Origin: Prinia subflava
Lineage: Eukaryota > Chordata > Aves > Passeriformes > Cisticolidae
DNA length: 64,000 nt
Reading direction: 5' to 3'
Assembly (NCBI RefSeq): GCF_021018805.1
Contig: NC_086283.1
Coordinates: 55,666,705-55,730,704, forward strand
The notes under the pieces: generated by a model
Told to the model about the DNA's origin: nothing
Database searches by the model: none
The model's input: the letters and a program-made list of their open reading frames with translations, nothing else
Shown here: positions 13,301 to 23,915 of the stretch, piece by piece
Numbering within the stretch: position 1 is the stretch's first letter
Layout: each line of letters starts with the position of its first letter
Program-made: the position numbers and the translations under genes

Positions 13301-15567
13301 ACAAGAGTATGGGCCTGTCACACCACCAGCATCTATTCCCTTATCATTCTTGACCAAACAGACCTCAAAACAGATTATAGCTGGTACAGTGGGTAGAACA
13401 GGAGTGAGAGGAATCAGAAAAGCATCTCATAAAGACAAACATTTGAATAGTCTAAACCAAGAACCTAACTTAGCCTCCTTTCCTGAATCACCTTCAAAAA
13501 TATGGAGGCCTCTTTTTCCACACAGTATAGTATGATTCCAAGAAGATGAGCTGATGCACAGCAAGCCAATATGCAGACTCACAAGTATGTGAGCAAAGAA
13601 ATTTCCACCTGTACCTTCCCATCTTTGAAGATGTTCTTCTTTGAAGAAGCCTATTCTTCTGCACTTTTGTCTGCAAAAATTTAACATTGTTCAAAAGTGC
13701 TTACCTAAAAGATCACGCTACTTAAAACTTGCAATACACCATTAATCATCCTGATTTATTTGGCCCTCTAGTATTACCTCACTTTTAAACTTTACTGATA
13801 AGACACAGAAGCAGACAAATACCAATTTGAATACCAATAGGTAGCTTCCATGTAATAGTTAAAGATACCATATTTCAATGTTATCCCTTGAAAAAAAAAA
13901 TCTGTCATGAAGACCTCAAAATATTGAAAGCAATTAAATATTGATACAAAAATTATTGAAATGGAAAGCTATTAATATAGATTAAATTCTCAAGGTCACT
14001 TGTGAAGTCATGATATTATACTGGAACTGTTCACCAGCAAATATCATGGTCTAACTACTGTCTGACTGAGGTGCTGCTTCAGTGAAAGAGATTAAGAAGA
14101 TGGTGCAGGAAAAATTATTACAAAGAGCAACTGAGACACCACACTTTGTGTGTCCTAGGAACATTGTTTTGGCTTACAGAGAACAGGAAATTAAACACAT
14201 CAATGAATCAGATAAAACTGAGAACCACTGGGATAAAATAGGTATCACTTAAGAGAGTGTTTTATTTGTTGTGTTCCATTTTGCATCACTAATAGAAAGA
14301 ATTGTTACTGTTCTCTGTAGACCTCAACATGCAAAATATAAAAGATTCACGGTTTCTTTAAAAATTGAATATTTTAATATGAGAGATGGTGTTCAAGGAA
14401 GGGCTACTATAAACCAGTCTAACTCTAGTATGTTCTGTGAAGAAAAGAAGAAATAGACTATGCACTGAGTATTGCAACAGCTTATAATTTTTGAAGTAAT
14501 TTGAATCTCTTCCCAGCACACATTTTCAAGCTTCCTCTCAGCCTTTTCCTCCTGCCCCCATAATTGCAAAACACTTAAATATTCTATTAATAAACTATCA
14601 ATGAATCTTTAGGAGTTCCACCCAAACTCACTAAGCCTGGAATGCAGCTTTTACTTGGGACAATTTAGGTAAGGTTGTAACTACTGTGTTGTCTTAGAAT
14701 CATTTTGAAAGCAATTTCTCCCTGAACTTTGAGAGGAATGATTTAAAAAAATATTTTTGATCCTTTGAACTTCATTTGGTAGCTCTGTTTTTCTTCATAT
14801 ATGCTACTATGAGCTGCAGAAAGAGTGACCTTGCTTGACCTGAGTGCAAAAATAGCAGTTCCTACTTTCCACATTTAGGATCAAACAAAGCTAAAATGAA
14901 ATAAATTACCATCACTCCGATGTCACCACTACACAAAAGGCAAGAATTTGTATTAAGGATGAACTTTGAAAACTCCCATTAGGGTCAAGGAATAAAAGAG
15001 CTAATTAACAAAAGATATTAGGAAAAGTGTTCAGCTTAGGTAAGAGTGAGGACTGGTCAAGCTCTGGATAGGCCGTTTGGTCATAGAAACTTTGTTCCTA
15101 ACTCTTAATTACCTACAACAGGATTGCTTGCTTCTCCGAGAACATTGGTCCTTCATGTGCATTAATATAGTGAAAGCTAAGGGTATTGTTCCTTCTTTTT
15201 CATTCTGTTCAGCATACAAATCTCTCTAATTCAGCAAGAAAGATACCTGCAACTGTGTCTCATGCAAGAACTTGCCAAAGGAGATCTATACACACAGTGA
15301 ACATACAGAATATAACCCATTTTTTTCCCTGTCATGCTGAATACTGCTCTGCAGAGAAGATTTACATTAGGCAGAAAACAGGCAGGTGGAGGCAAACAAT
15401 TTGTGTCACACTCTCCTGCTGATAAACTTTGTGGGTTTTTGCTCTTTGTTTTGTTTGTTCATTTTCTCCCTGCTGAGTGTCTTGCAGAGAAGTGCTTCCA
15501 CAGCTTTGGCATTTCAGTTCAAAACCTTTTCAAGACTTCCTTCTGGAGGACAATGACTTGGTTAGGG
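10391..15567. other. AT-rich non-coding DNA, no gene seen
   Basis: Frames of up to about 87 codons occur on both strands with no family resemblance. A 16-base AT palindrome lies at 11128-11143. A pair of minus-strand frames near 13.43-13.69 kb abuts a good splice-donor match (CTTACCT on the + strand near 13.70 kb), but no acceptor or conserved product supports an exon. Confidence 0.6.
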
Positions 15568-15610
15568 ATTTTGTTTTGTATTTGGTTTTGTTTTGTTGTT
15601 CAGTTTTGTT
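15568..15610 (-). repeat. TTTTG-type low-complexity tract
   Basis: Repeated TTTTG and TTTGG units on the + strand. The tract sits inside a 116-codon open frame (15334-15684), which explains that frame's Phe/Leu/Cys-rich stretch and argues against it being a gene. Confidence 0.8.
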
Positions 15611-17210
15611 ATGAAAGAACATCTGTAGTGAACCACAGGGACCTTGCAGCTAATTTTTACCTAAACAAGCTGGTTTTGAGTTAAAGCAGAAGCTGCCATC
15701 AAGCATTAGATGTTGCAAAAGCAGAGTTGGTGCTCCTTTTAATGCCAGTCTCTTTCCCACACTGTGAGACACCACTGTGCAGCCACAAAATTCAGGTTTT
15801 ACTCCAAAAGTCTGTCCAAGCACATCCAGACAGATATACACTTGTCCCCTCCTCTCAACACCACCAGGCTTCCAGAATCTTCTCCTATCTTTTTATCTGT
15901 TTTTCTCCTGGCAATTATCTTCTCATAGAGTGATCATACACCCCAGAATATCTATAAACACCCTTTTCCAGATCATTACATTTATTCCAGTTACATTTTC
16001 AAAGCAATTGTTCTAATAAAGTTTGTCGCTTTATTGGTTATTTAGCATCAATTTGGTTTAATCCACCCCATAGGGTATGTGAACAACTAACGAGAGGCAG
16101 GTGACAACATCTGCTTACTTCTTTGACATAAAAGGAACACAGGATACATCTTGTTGATATGTCACCAGAATTCCACAGAGTGGTATCACAAAAAATTGAG
16201 TGCGGGGAAAAAAACTCTCTACACAATCCCAAAAAATTACCTACGTAAAGAAAAAAAAAATTTAAAAAAGCTTCTATGTCAAGAATACAAAGTGCCCAGG
16301 AATTCTGTGCATTGTCACCTTCTAAAATACAATAGTATATTTGGGAAATTAGAAACATTTTTTTGTGGATGAAGAGCAACAGGAATATAGATAGGCGTAG
16401 AGCAGTATTTTGTGCTGAAATTTTGACTAGATATTTTAGCTACTCATTTTATCCCCAGTAAAAATTAACTCTAAATATCAAAATCTACAGATTGCTGCAC
16501 TTGTTATTGCACAGATCAAGTGGACTTAGTTGTGAGAATAATAAAAATAAAACAACTTTAATTACCAATCCACAGTCCAGTTACTCAAGGAGCTGTACTT
16601 TTATGTCTCTAGTTGCTGAGGTAGGCATAGAGAGAGTCACACTTCTCTGGCCTGCTGCTACTTGGCTTCTGCATGGCTGAAGGAGGAGGCTCAGTGCTGT
16701 GCTCAAGACACTGAAGCAATTCTGCTGACAGCTCTCTGGTTCTGCACCACAGCTACACTGCCAGCTGCTGATGTGCTTTGCTTCTGGCTGCAGCATTACA
16801 CCAGCTAAAATCCAGACAGGTGTCTTAGCAGGCAAACTCGCACTATGGAACCGCTAAGCATAACCTAACTCCTTTTCTCAAGTTTTCAGTCAGCTGCAAG
16901 AAAAGCCTGAGGCAATGGTGCACAGCTATCCAGCTCAAAATTACTCAGCATAAAGCTCTGTATTTACTGTTTGTGCATACTGCCCAATATTTTATACTAG
17001 ATTTAGAGGTTTTCAGACCTAAAAAATAATATGCCATGATTTGGCATGGTAGTTATAATATATTAAGTCAGGAAGACAATGATGGTAGGTAGTTGTGACT
17101 AGAAGACTCACTTTAAAAGCACAGCCTTTCCACAATTAAAATGCAGACTGGTTTTTAAATACTAAATATCAGTGGTTTGTTGCTAATTATAGACATGTAG
17201 TCAAGATTTT
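15611..17210. other. non-coding DNA, no gene seen
   Basis: Frames on opposite strands overlap at 16038-16379 (113 codons, minus) and 16151-16372 (73 codons, plus). Neither is recognisable. The 16.6-16.8 kb part is somewhat richer in G+C and rich in CTGC words, but no repeat family could be assigned. Confidence 0.6.
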
Positions 17211-17807
17211 TGACCACAGAAAGGGTCTTCCTGTTAAGGAAACTTGCCAGTCTGACGGCTGAGGAGACTCTGGCAGTGGCAGTGCCACACCGTCACTGCT
17301 GGGACCGCAGCCCCTTTGCAGCCGGGGGCTGCACTGAGCCCACAGCAGCCCCGCCGGAGTCACCCCTCTCCCAGAGCAAGAGGAGATTCCAGGGCAGAGT
17401 CCCAGGTGTTCATTCCACAGAACAATCCACTCACAGCCAGGAACACACAGACAGTCCTGGCTGGTGCCTCCAAGGAGGATCCCGAGCAAAGGAGCCCCTG
17501 GGCTTTTACACTCTCACAGTTCAAGCCACGTGCAAGTCTCAAGTGTCCCGTCCCAAACCTCGCTTTCCCCCCGAGCCCTGGGCTCCTGCTGTGTCTCCAG
17601 TGTCCCCTCCCCTGGCCGCTGGCTGCCGTGCTTTGCTGTGCAAAGGGTGGACAGCCTCTTGTCTCTGTGGGCTCTCACCCAGGGCTCAGCCCACACCTCA
17701 GTCTGTGTCCTGGACTTCCAAAGGGAGCTGCCTGCACCAGGTGTGTTCCTCAACATTCCCCACAGTTTTCGGCTTCACGTAGGTCTACCAGGCTTCCAGG
17801 CCTCACA
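17211..17807 (-). mobile_element. probable endogenous retrovirus LTR, minus strand
   Basis: A sharply bounded block of about 0.6 kb, far richer in G+C than the DNA on either side. Read on the minus strand it begins with TGTGAGGCC and carries a TATA-like GTAAAAG (complement of 17503-17509) followed by a GC-rich stretch. An AATGAA sequence (complement of 17409-17414) lies about 90 bases further on and could be a decayed AATAAA. That order (U3, TATA, R, polyadenylation signal, U5) is what a retroviral LTR shows. GACCA occurs at 17212-17216 and 17808-17812, a possible target duplication, but the inner end then lacks the canonical CA, so the ends are not settled. Long frames here (190, 173 and 120 codons plus; 100 codons minus) reflect the lack of AT-rich stop codons. 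No internal gag, pol or env was seen nearby, so it would be a solo LTR. The alternative is a GC-rich regulatory island. Confidence 0.5.
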
Positions 17808-18960
17808 GACCAAATACATATATTAAAATCACAGTGACTCCTTATAACTGTTGCAGATATTAGATAAATCTAGATCTATTTAACTAAAAGTTCATTATTA
17901 CATAATAGTATTTCCATCGTACTAAACCAAAAATATGATAGGAAAATCAAAGTAACTTGCGTATGCTTTTTGAAAGCTTGGAGGAATTACTTTTAATCTC
18001 TAAACGCAATCAATTCCCTCAAAGGGCAAAAAAATAATATTATTTCAGTGAATATTTACAGTTAATTCAGTTATTTTTGCATATTTTTTACAGGGCTGGT
18101 ACTACTACCTTATATAGAACTAATAGCTGGAAAACATGGGTTATATTGCATTGTAAAGAGCCCATTGTTTTCAGTGAAATGACAATAAACTTCCCTAGTA
18201 ACCACTTAATTTTTTAATTTATTTCTTAAATAAGTATCTTACTGCCAAGCCCCCAAAACAGTAATCTAGGGACAGGAGGAGCCTCTCAATAATACCCCAA
18301 CTGCATGGATATCCTGAATTACAGGCTGCAACGAAGTGCAGAATATAATGAGGGGAAGATCGGGTCTTTGCTTCTGTGCACAGAAAGCTGATTTGGTCCC
18401 ATGGTGGCTTCTAGAGGTGCAGAGCTCAGCTGAAAGCTCTGTGGCTGGCACAGGTGTAGATGTCCGTCCACACGCACAGGCAGAGCGCTACCGCCCAAGA
18501 GCAGCACGGGGGAGTTGTTACCAAGACTATGCTGTGTGGTGCCCAGGTGAATGAATTTTAAAGCCTAGGTAACAATAGCCTCCTCCATAGGCTAGCCAAT
18601 GTTTCCACGGCAAATAGCACTCCACCTCGGAAGCAGCTCTCAGGAACCACTTTGTCAATCTGAAGCTTGCGGAGATGGGCTGTGTCAGCTCAGGCTGATC
18701 CCCAAGAGCCATGGAGAAGACAGCCACAATGTGTTTCACATGGAATCTTAACAGAATCTTATCAGCTCAGTGTGTAAAATAAGTTAGTAATGACTCCATT
18801 AGAATCTATCAATTTTTTCTATTCTAAAACATGTAGCAGCTATTTCCATCTGGCTAAGGTTGACACTGAATGTATCAATTCATTCCTTTTTGTGTAAGTG
18901 CACTCCCTCAAACCTCCCCTGCACCATGCTTTCATTGGATGTCACTAATAGAGCAGATAT
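17808..18960. other. non-coding DNA next to the decamer array
   Basis: AT-rich up to about 18.25 kb. From 18.3 to 18.74 kb the sequence is richer in G+C and complex, with overlapping short frames on both strands (60-72 codons) and no family resemblance. It could be an old repeat I cannot name or single-copy sequence. Confidence 0.5.
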
Positions 18961-19200
18961 AAGGCAGAATAAGGCAGAATAAGGCAGAATAAGGCAGAAT
19001 AAGGCAGAATAAGGCAGAATAAGGCAGAATAAGGCAGAATAAGGCAGAATAAGGCAGAATAAGGCAGAATAAGGCAGAATAAGGCAGAATAAGGCAGAAT
19101 AAGGCAGAATAAGGCAGAATAAGGCAGAATAAGGCAGAATAAGGCAGAATAAGGCAGAATAAGGCAGAATAAGGCAGAATAAGGCAGAATAAGGCAGAAT
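18961..19200. repeat. minisatellite: 24 perfect copies of a 10-base unit
   Basis: The unit AAGGCAGAAT is repeated 24 times head to tail with no substitution or indel over 240 bases. Perfect identity implies recent expansion or active homogenisation. Because 10 is not a multiple of 3, each strand cycles through all frames. The + strand gets TAA in every frame, while the minus strand contains no stop in any frame. This produces a 128-codon minus-strand frame (18932-19318) with a 10-residue period; it is a by-product of the repeat, not a gene. Confidence 0.98.
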
Positions 19201-22200
19201 AAAACCTAATGATTTTTAACAAGCTCTCTATGGTCCTGCTGTGGATGAGCTCCCCTATGTCAGAGATTTGCACTGCTGCAGTTAAAGCACAATTCCAGTG
19301 CCTGTGAGGCTGCAGCAAGCATATGCCACCAATTATTTTCTTTTTTTTATCAAATCAAATCAAATTTAATGCCAAGGTAGCCACATAAAACCTAAAAATT
19401 TTCCGTAACACAGTTCTAACCAATTATCTCCAGACCGGGTGTTCTCCCCCTTAAATCATCCACAGACATAATCCAGCAGTATGAGGGTCATTTGGGCTCA
19501 TGCTGCATGAAAGTACTAGCTTAAAAACAAAACTGGCCTAACAAATTTTCCATACGAAGAAGGTGAAGAGTTTTTAAGAGCCTCTTGGGCAATGTAATGT
19601 AAAGATGTAATGTTATTTAAAAGAAAAAAACCCACTTAATTCCATTCAGAAAATATGTATTACATTGATATTTAAAAAAAACAAACACAGAAGCTTTTTT
19701 CAAAAAATGCAAACCTACAATCTGGAGATTTTGACTATAGTTTGAGCTAAAGCAATAGTCAAATATTACAATATTCAGTTTACGATAGCTGTAAAATCAT
19801 CTTATAGGAAAATGCAAGGATAAATGGTATAAATAGGAATCTCTTTATTCAGTAATGAGCATGGACTTACTGGACTGGCATATTTATGTTGACAGAAAAG
19901 GTAGGTGTCAGCAGCAGACATGTACTGATGCATCACCAAATGTTTACATATGGGAATGTAACTGTATTTCACCCTAATTATTCCATTAAAATACATCTAA
20001 AGATATTAACTTCAGCAATTAATTGTAGTTTCATCTTGCACTAGTTCCTGTTATAATTCATTAGATGTGCTCTCACATAATTGGATTCTCTCTACTCACC
20101 AGTTGTCTTTCCTGTCCTGAGGCTACTCTCTCAGTTCCAAATCTTTGCTTCAGATTACTGCCTGTTCTCTGCACCCTTGACTATTTTCACTGTTCTTTCC
20201 ACCTCGTTGGATTCTATTGCTGATATTTAACTTTACCAGATTTTACTCTATTAAGACAGATACCTGACAAACCATTAGTTATTCCATTTATTTCTACCCA
20301 CTCACATTTTTGATTCTTTATATGCATACTCCTTTTTCCCTTCTCTGTTAATAGTACAGATATAATTAAAATTGAAATATCAGGGGCAAAAAAGATAAAA
20401 AAATGAAAGAGAGAATTGAATACTGTTGCTAAAAACACCATGTCATGTCCCTGCCCAATACCCACCAGCCTTAGGCAAGTTACCCACATGGAATTGTGAG
20501 AGAATATTGTTTGGCATCAGTGCTATAATGAAGAAATTGTATGTTAGATGGACCATATCACATCAATTCCCATCACAAGTCGGATAATATGCAAGAGTAG
20601 CTAGTGCATGCAGCACAGTCTTCAGACACTCCTAAAACAGAGAATTCTTTGTTGTTTGTCTGATTGCCTCACTTTTCATGGTGTGCTGAGCCAGTGTGCA
20701 TTTTGGCCAGCACAATGGCTTCAAGCATCACTAAAGCTGCGGCAAATCCCCTGAAATTTCGTAACTTCATTTATGGTGGAGAAAGAGAAAATAAATTTTC
20801 ATATGTTAACATAGATTTTGTTAAGGTAATGAGAAGTACCCAAACGAAAATTCTTTTTTTCTTCATTCAGATTTGCCTCTTGATAGTTCTACTACCTGAA
20901 AATATTTTTAAATCCCATATAAGTGTTATTTGCAATGCATTATTTTAAATCTATGGCTCCAATATTCCCATAGACTGAGGCTGATTTTTGGAAGTCTATT
21001 ACATTTATTTACAGTGAATTTTCTCTCATAAAGTGTTTTCAACACAGTGGACATTAGACTGGCATGCAGAAATAATAAATAGAAACACCTTATTACAATT
21101 GTGACACATACATAACATGGAAGAGTAAAGAAGGATTCCTGGAGGGTTATTCCACTTGCCTGATGTCTACCTTCCTGCGATTGTACAAGGATTTTACACT
21201 GTGAGAGAAACTGTAGTTAAACCCTATATATTTTGGCAACTTTATTTCACTGCATGTTCTGCTTAACAGGTAGATGAAGCCAGAAAACAAACCATCTAAA
21301 ATCATGAAGACTGTTAATCTAAAATTTCTTTTCTTGAATGCAGCAAAACTCAGAAGTCTTATTTAAACACATACATAAGTGCACGATTGCCTAAACCAGA
21401 TCTACATTAGAATAATGCAATAATGACAAAATCCCTGAAGAATAACCTCTTTCAGGTTTTTACCTGTAAAAACATTACAGCAAGGTTTGATTAAATCAAC
21501 ACATTGACTTCCCTAGATGAGTATGAGAAGCACAATCAAATAAAAAGCAATTGGAAAAGTTTAACGTTTAGATTTAGGATTTGTGGGTTATTGGTTGGTT
21601 GAATTTGGTTTCATTCGAAGTTTTAAAATCAGTAAAATAATCAGAGAGAAAAAAATTATAGAAGTGTTTCTAATTAACTCTCACATATTAATAATCAGGT
21701 GAGTAAAAATTAAGTTGTATGTAACCCTTCTTGTCTGTTGCCATGTAATACAGCTGTCCTTGACTTGCATCTCCTAAAGGTATAGATCCATTCATAAACT
21801 TCTTCTCTATTTTTTTTTTCTGAAATACTTCACCAATCAAAAAGAGGAGGGAAAACAAAACAAAACAAAAAACAAAACAACGACAAGTTTTTTACAGGTC
21901 TTCTACTTTTAACTTAGTGTTAAAAGCCAAATTCTGACATATTCTGTTATCAGGAGAGTACTTTATCTTAATCTGGTAGTTTTGCAGCTTAAAATTTCAC
22001 ATTGTTCTAGCAAGAAGTCACTAAACAGAAAAATGTTAGTAAATATCCAAAATTAGTTTGGTGTAATGCAGGGAAACAGCACTGAACTAGGCTGTAAAAT
22101 TGGTACACATATATATATATTTAAATATCTAATTGAAAGAACTTGTGCAGAAGGAAGTCAGACAAAAAAAAGATAAAAACTAAAGAAACAAATGAGTTTT

Positions 22201-22682
22201 ATTTTTATACAGAAAATTAGATTAAAGAATTTGATTAATGAATACACAGTTTACAGGTGCCTTTATAGAACTGTTATAAGTGATCAAAATGTATTGAAGA
22301 CTAAAATATCACAATATTACTAGAAGCCGGGGAACATAGGAGGGAATTAAAGGGTATATTAAAATCCTGAAGTATAAACATAATTGGGTTTTTACCCAAT
22401 CATCTTTTATTATACTTTTTAAAAATAGAGCAGTGCCCAAATTCATATTTCTTTTCATATCTGACTTTACAAAAAGTTTGTCTTAACATAACTTTCTGCA
22501 CACAATTTTCTCTGTCTCTGCATTTCTTTCTGATCTGGCAATTCAGAATTGCTTCCAACAGCATACAGGCAGGCATGTCTCAGGATTTCCCCCCACCCAG
22601 TTCCTCCCATACATCACATTCTCAAAAAAAGAAGAGTATGAAGATGAGATTCACTATTTGAGTAAGTTTGACAACAAGGATA
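19201..22682. other. AT-rich non-coding DNA, no gene seen
   Basis: A short CAAAT tandem (three copies) lies at 19351-19365, a CAAAA-type tract at 21852-21880 and a TA run near 22108-22120. Frames of 91 codons (minus, 20214-20489) and 94 codons (plus, 20664-20948) show no recognisable domain. Confidence 0.65.
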
Positions 22683-22712
22683 ATACATATAAGGTATGTA
22701 CCTTATATGTAT
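22683..22712. repeat. inverted repeat, 14-base perfect arms, 2-base spacer
   Basis: The left arm ATACATATAAGGTA (22683-22696) is the exact reverse complement of 22699-22712, separated by TG. The arrangement could extrude as a cruciform or fold as a hairpin if transcribed, although a 2-base loop would need the innermost pairs to open. No terminal duplications or transposon ends were seen. Confidence 0.95.
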
Positions 22713-23542
22713 ACAGGGAAATATCTTTTCCTCACTATGTGCAGAAAACTAGACAGTACTAATAGGAGACAACTACTAAAAATAAAATGCCTATGGATTG
22801 TATGCATTCAAATAATTTGGGGAAAAAAACATGAAGTAAAATTTTTGTACTAAATTGGAATATAAAAACCTCTATAAATTACATAAAATCTAGTTCTTAG
22901 GTAGTCATGTGAAGTCAACATGAAAACTATTGTATCTGACTAACCTTGGAAAGTGGTTTCTCTTTCACATCTGGCAGCAAGGTTCTGCACTGCACAGCAC
23001 AGCACCATTTAGTTGCCCTCACAAGGAAACAGATATTGTCTGTAGACAATTGAGCTTTAATTAATGCATGCAATAAGGGTTTATGGTTAGTTATATTAAG
23101 ATATAAGTAGGCACTTACTACTATATAACTTGAAAACTTTATGGGGAAGTTCTTACTTGTGAAGAAAGCAGGCTAAGATATGAGATACTGAATAAATACT
23201 GAATTTTCAGCCCCAGCTGTAATCATTCCCAGTCTTCTGCTGCTGCTTACTGACAAAAATGTTCAAGATAAAATAATTCATAAATTATAGCAAATTAATA
23301 ACATAACCCTTATAAGATAAGTATTAAAATATGAGATTAACCCTAGTAGATGAAGATAGGAGAGCAAAGAAGTGAATCCACAGGGAAGTAACTGGAAAGG
23401 TTACCTATTATAGTAACTGAGGAGACACAAAATACCACATAAAACAACTGATTAATTCCACAATATCAATGGAAAGCAGCAAGACAATGACGCTGATCTG
23501 AGTTTCCAGAATGCTGGGGAGTAAGCTCACAGGTAAACAATT
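22713..23542. other. AT-rich non-coding DNA, no gene seen
   Basis: No frame reaches 60 codons wholly inside this interval, and no repeat was recognised. Confidence 0.7.
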
Positions 23543-23915
23543 TCACAGAATCATGTTATAGTTAGAGATCATCTAGTCCAACACAACAGACAAGGCAGGG
23601 TCACCTAGAGCAGGTGACACAGGAACATGCCCAGATGGGGTTTGAATGTCTCCAGAGAGGGAGACTCCATGACCTTCCTGGTCAGCTGTTCCAGTGGTCT
23701 GACATTCTCAGTACAAAGAAGAGGTGGAACTTCTTGTGGTTTGGTTTATGGCCATTGCTCCTCATCCTGTCACTGGAAAGAGCCTGGCACCATCCTCTTG
23801 GCACCCACCTTTGAGATACTTATTTTCACTAATGAGCTCCCCACTCAGTCTTCTCTCCTCTGGACTAAACAACTGAAAACCTACTCACACCTCCAGCAAA
23901 TCTGTCCCATGGCAA
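23543..23915 (-). mobile_element. CR1 LINE 3' fragment, minus strand
   Basis: The start of the + strand copy reads CACAGAATCATGTTATAGTT, then GATCATCTAGTCCAAC. This is the reverse complement of the avian CR1 3' end (GTTGGACTAGATGATC followed by a degenerate ATTCTGTG tail). It continues through the CR1 3' untranslated and late ORF2 region (complement of 'CTCCATGACCTTCCTGGTCA', then 'CCTGGCACCATCCTCTTGGC'). The copy is 5'-truncated at about 23.9 kb, as is usual for CR1; the exact break is uncertain. Frames of 66 and 141 codons on the + strand here are antisense to CR1 and not genes. Confidence 0.9.

Noticed and set aside
17210..17837. 190-, 173- and 120-codon overlapping plus-strand frames
   Set aside because: They overlap in different frames across a GC-rich LTR-like block where stop codons are scarce; no domain or splice signals support any of them.
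18961..19200. CRISPR array
   Set aside because: There are no spacers; the units are directly tandem, and the genome is eukaryotic.
18932..19318. 128-codon minus-strand frame with a perfect 10-residue repeat
   Set aside because: Produced by the decamer array, whose complement has no stop codon in any frame.
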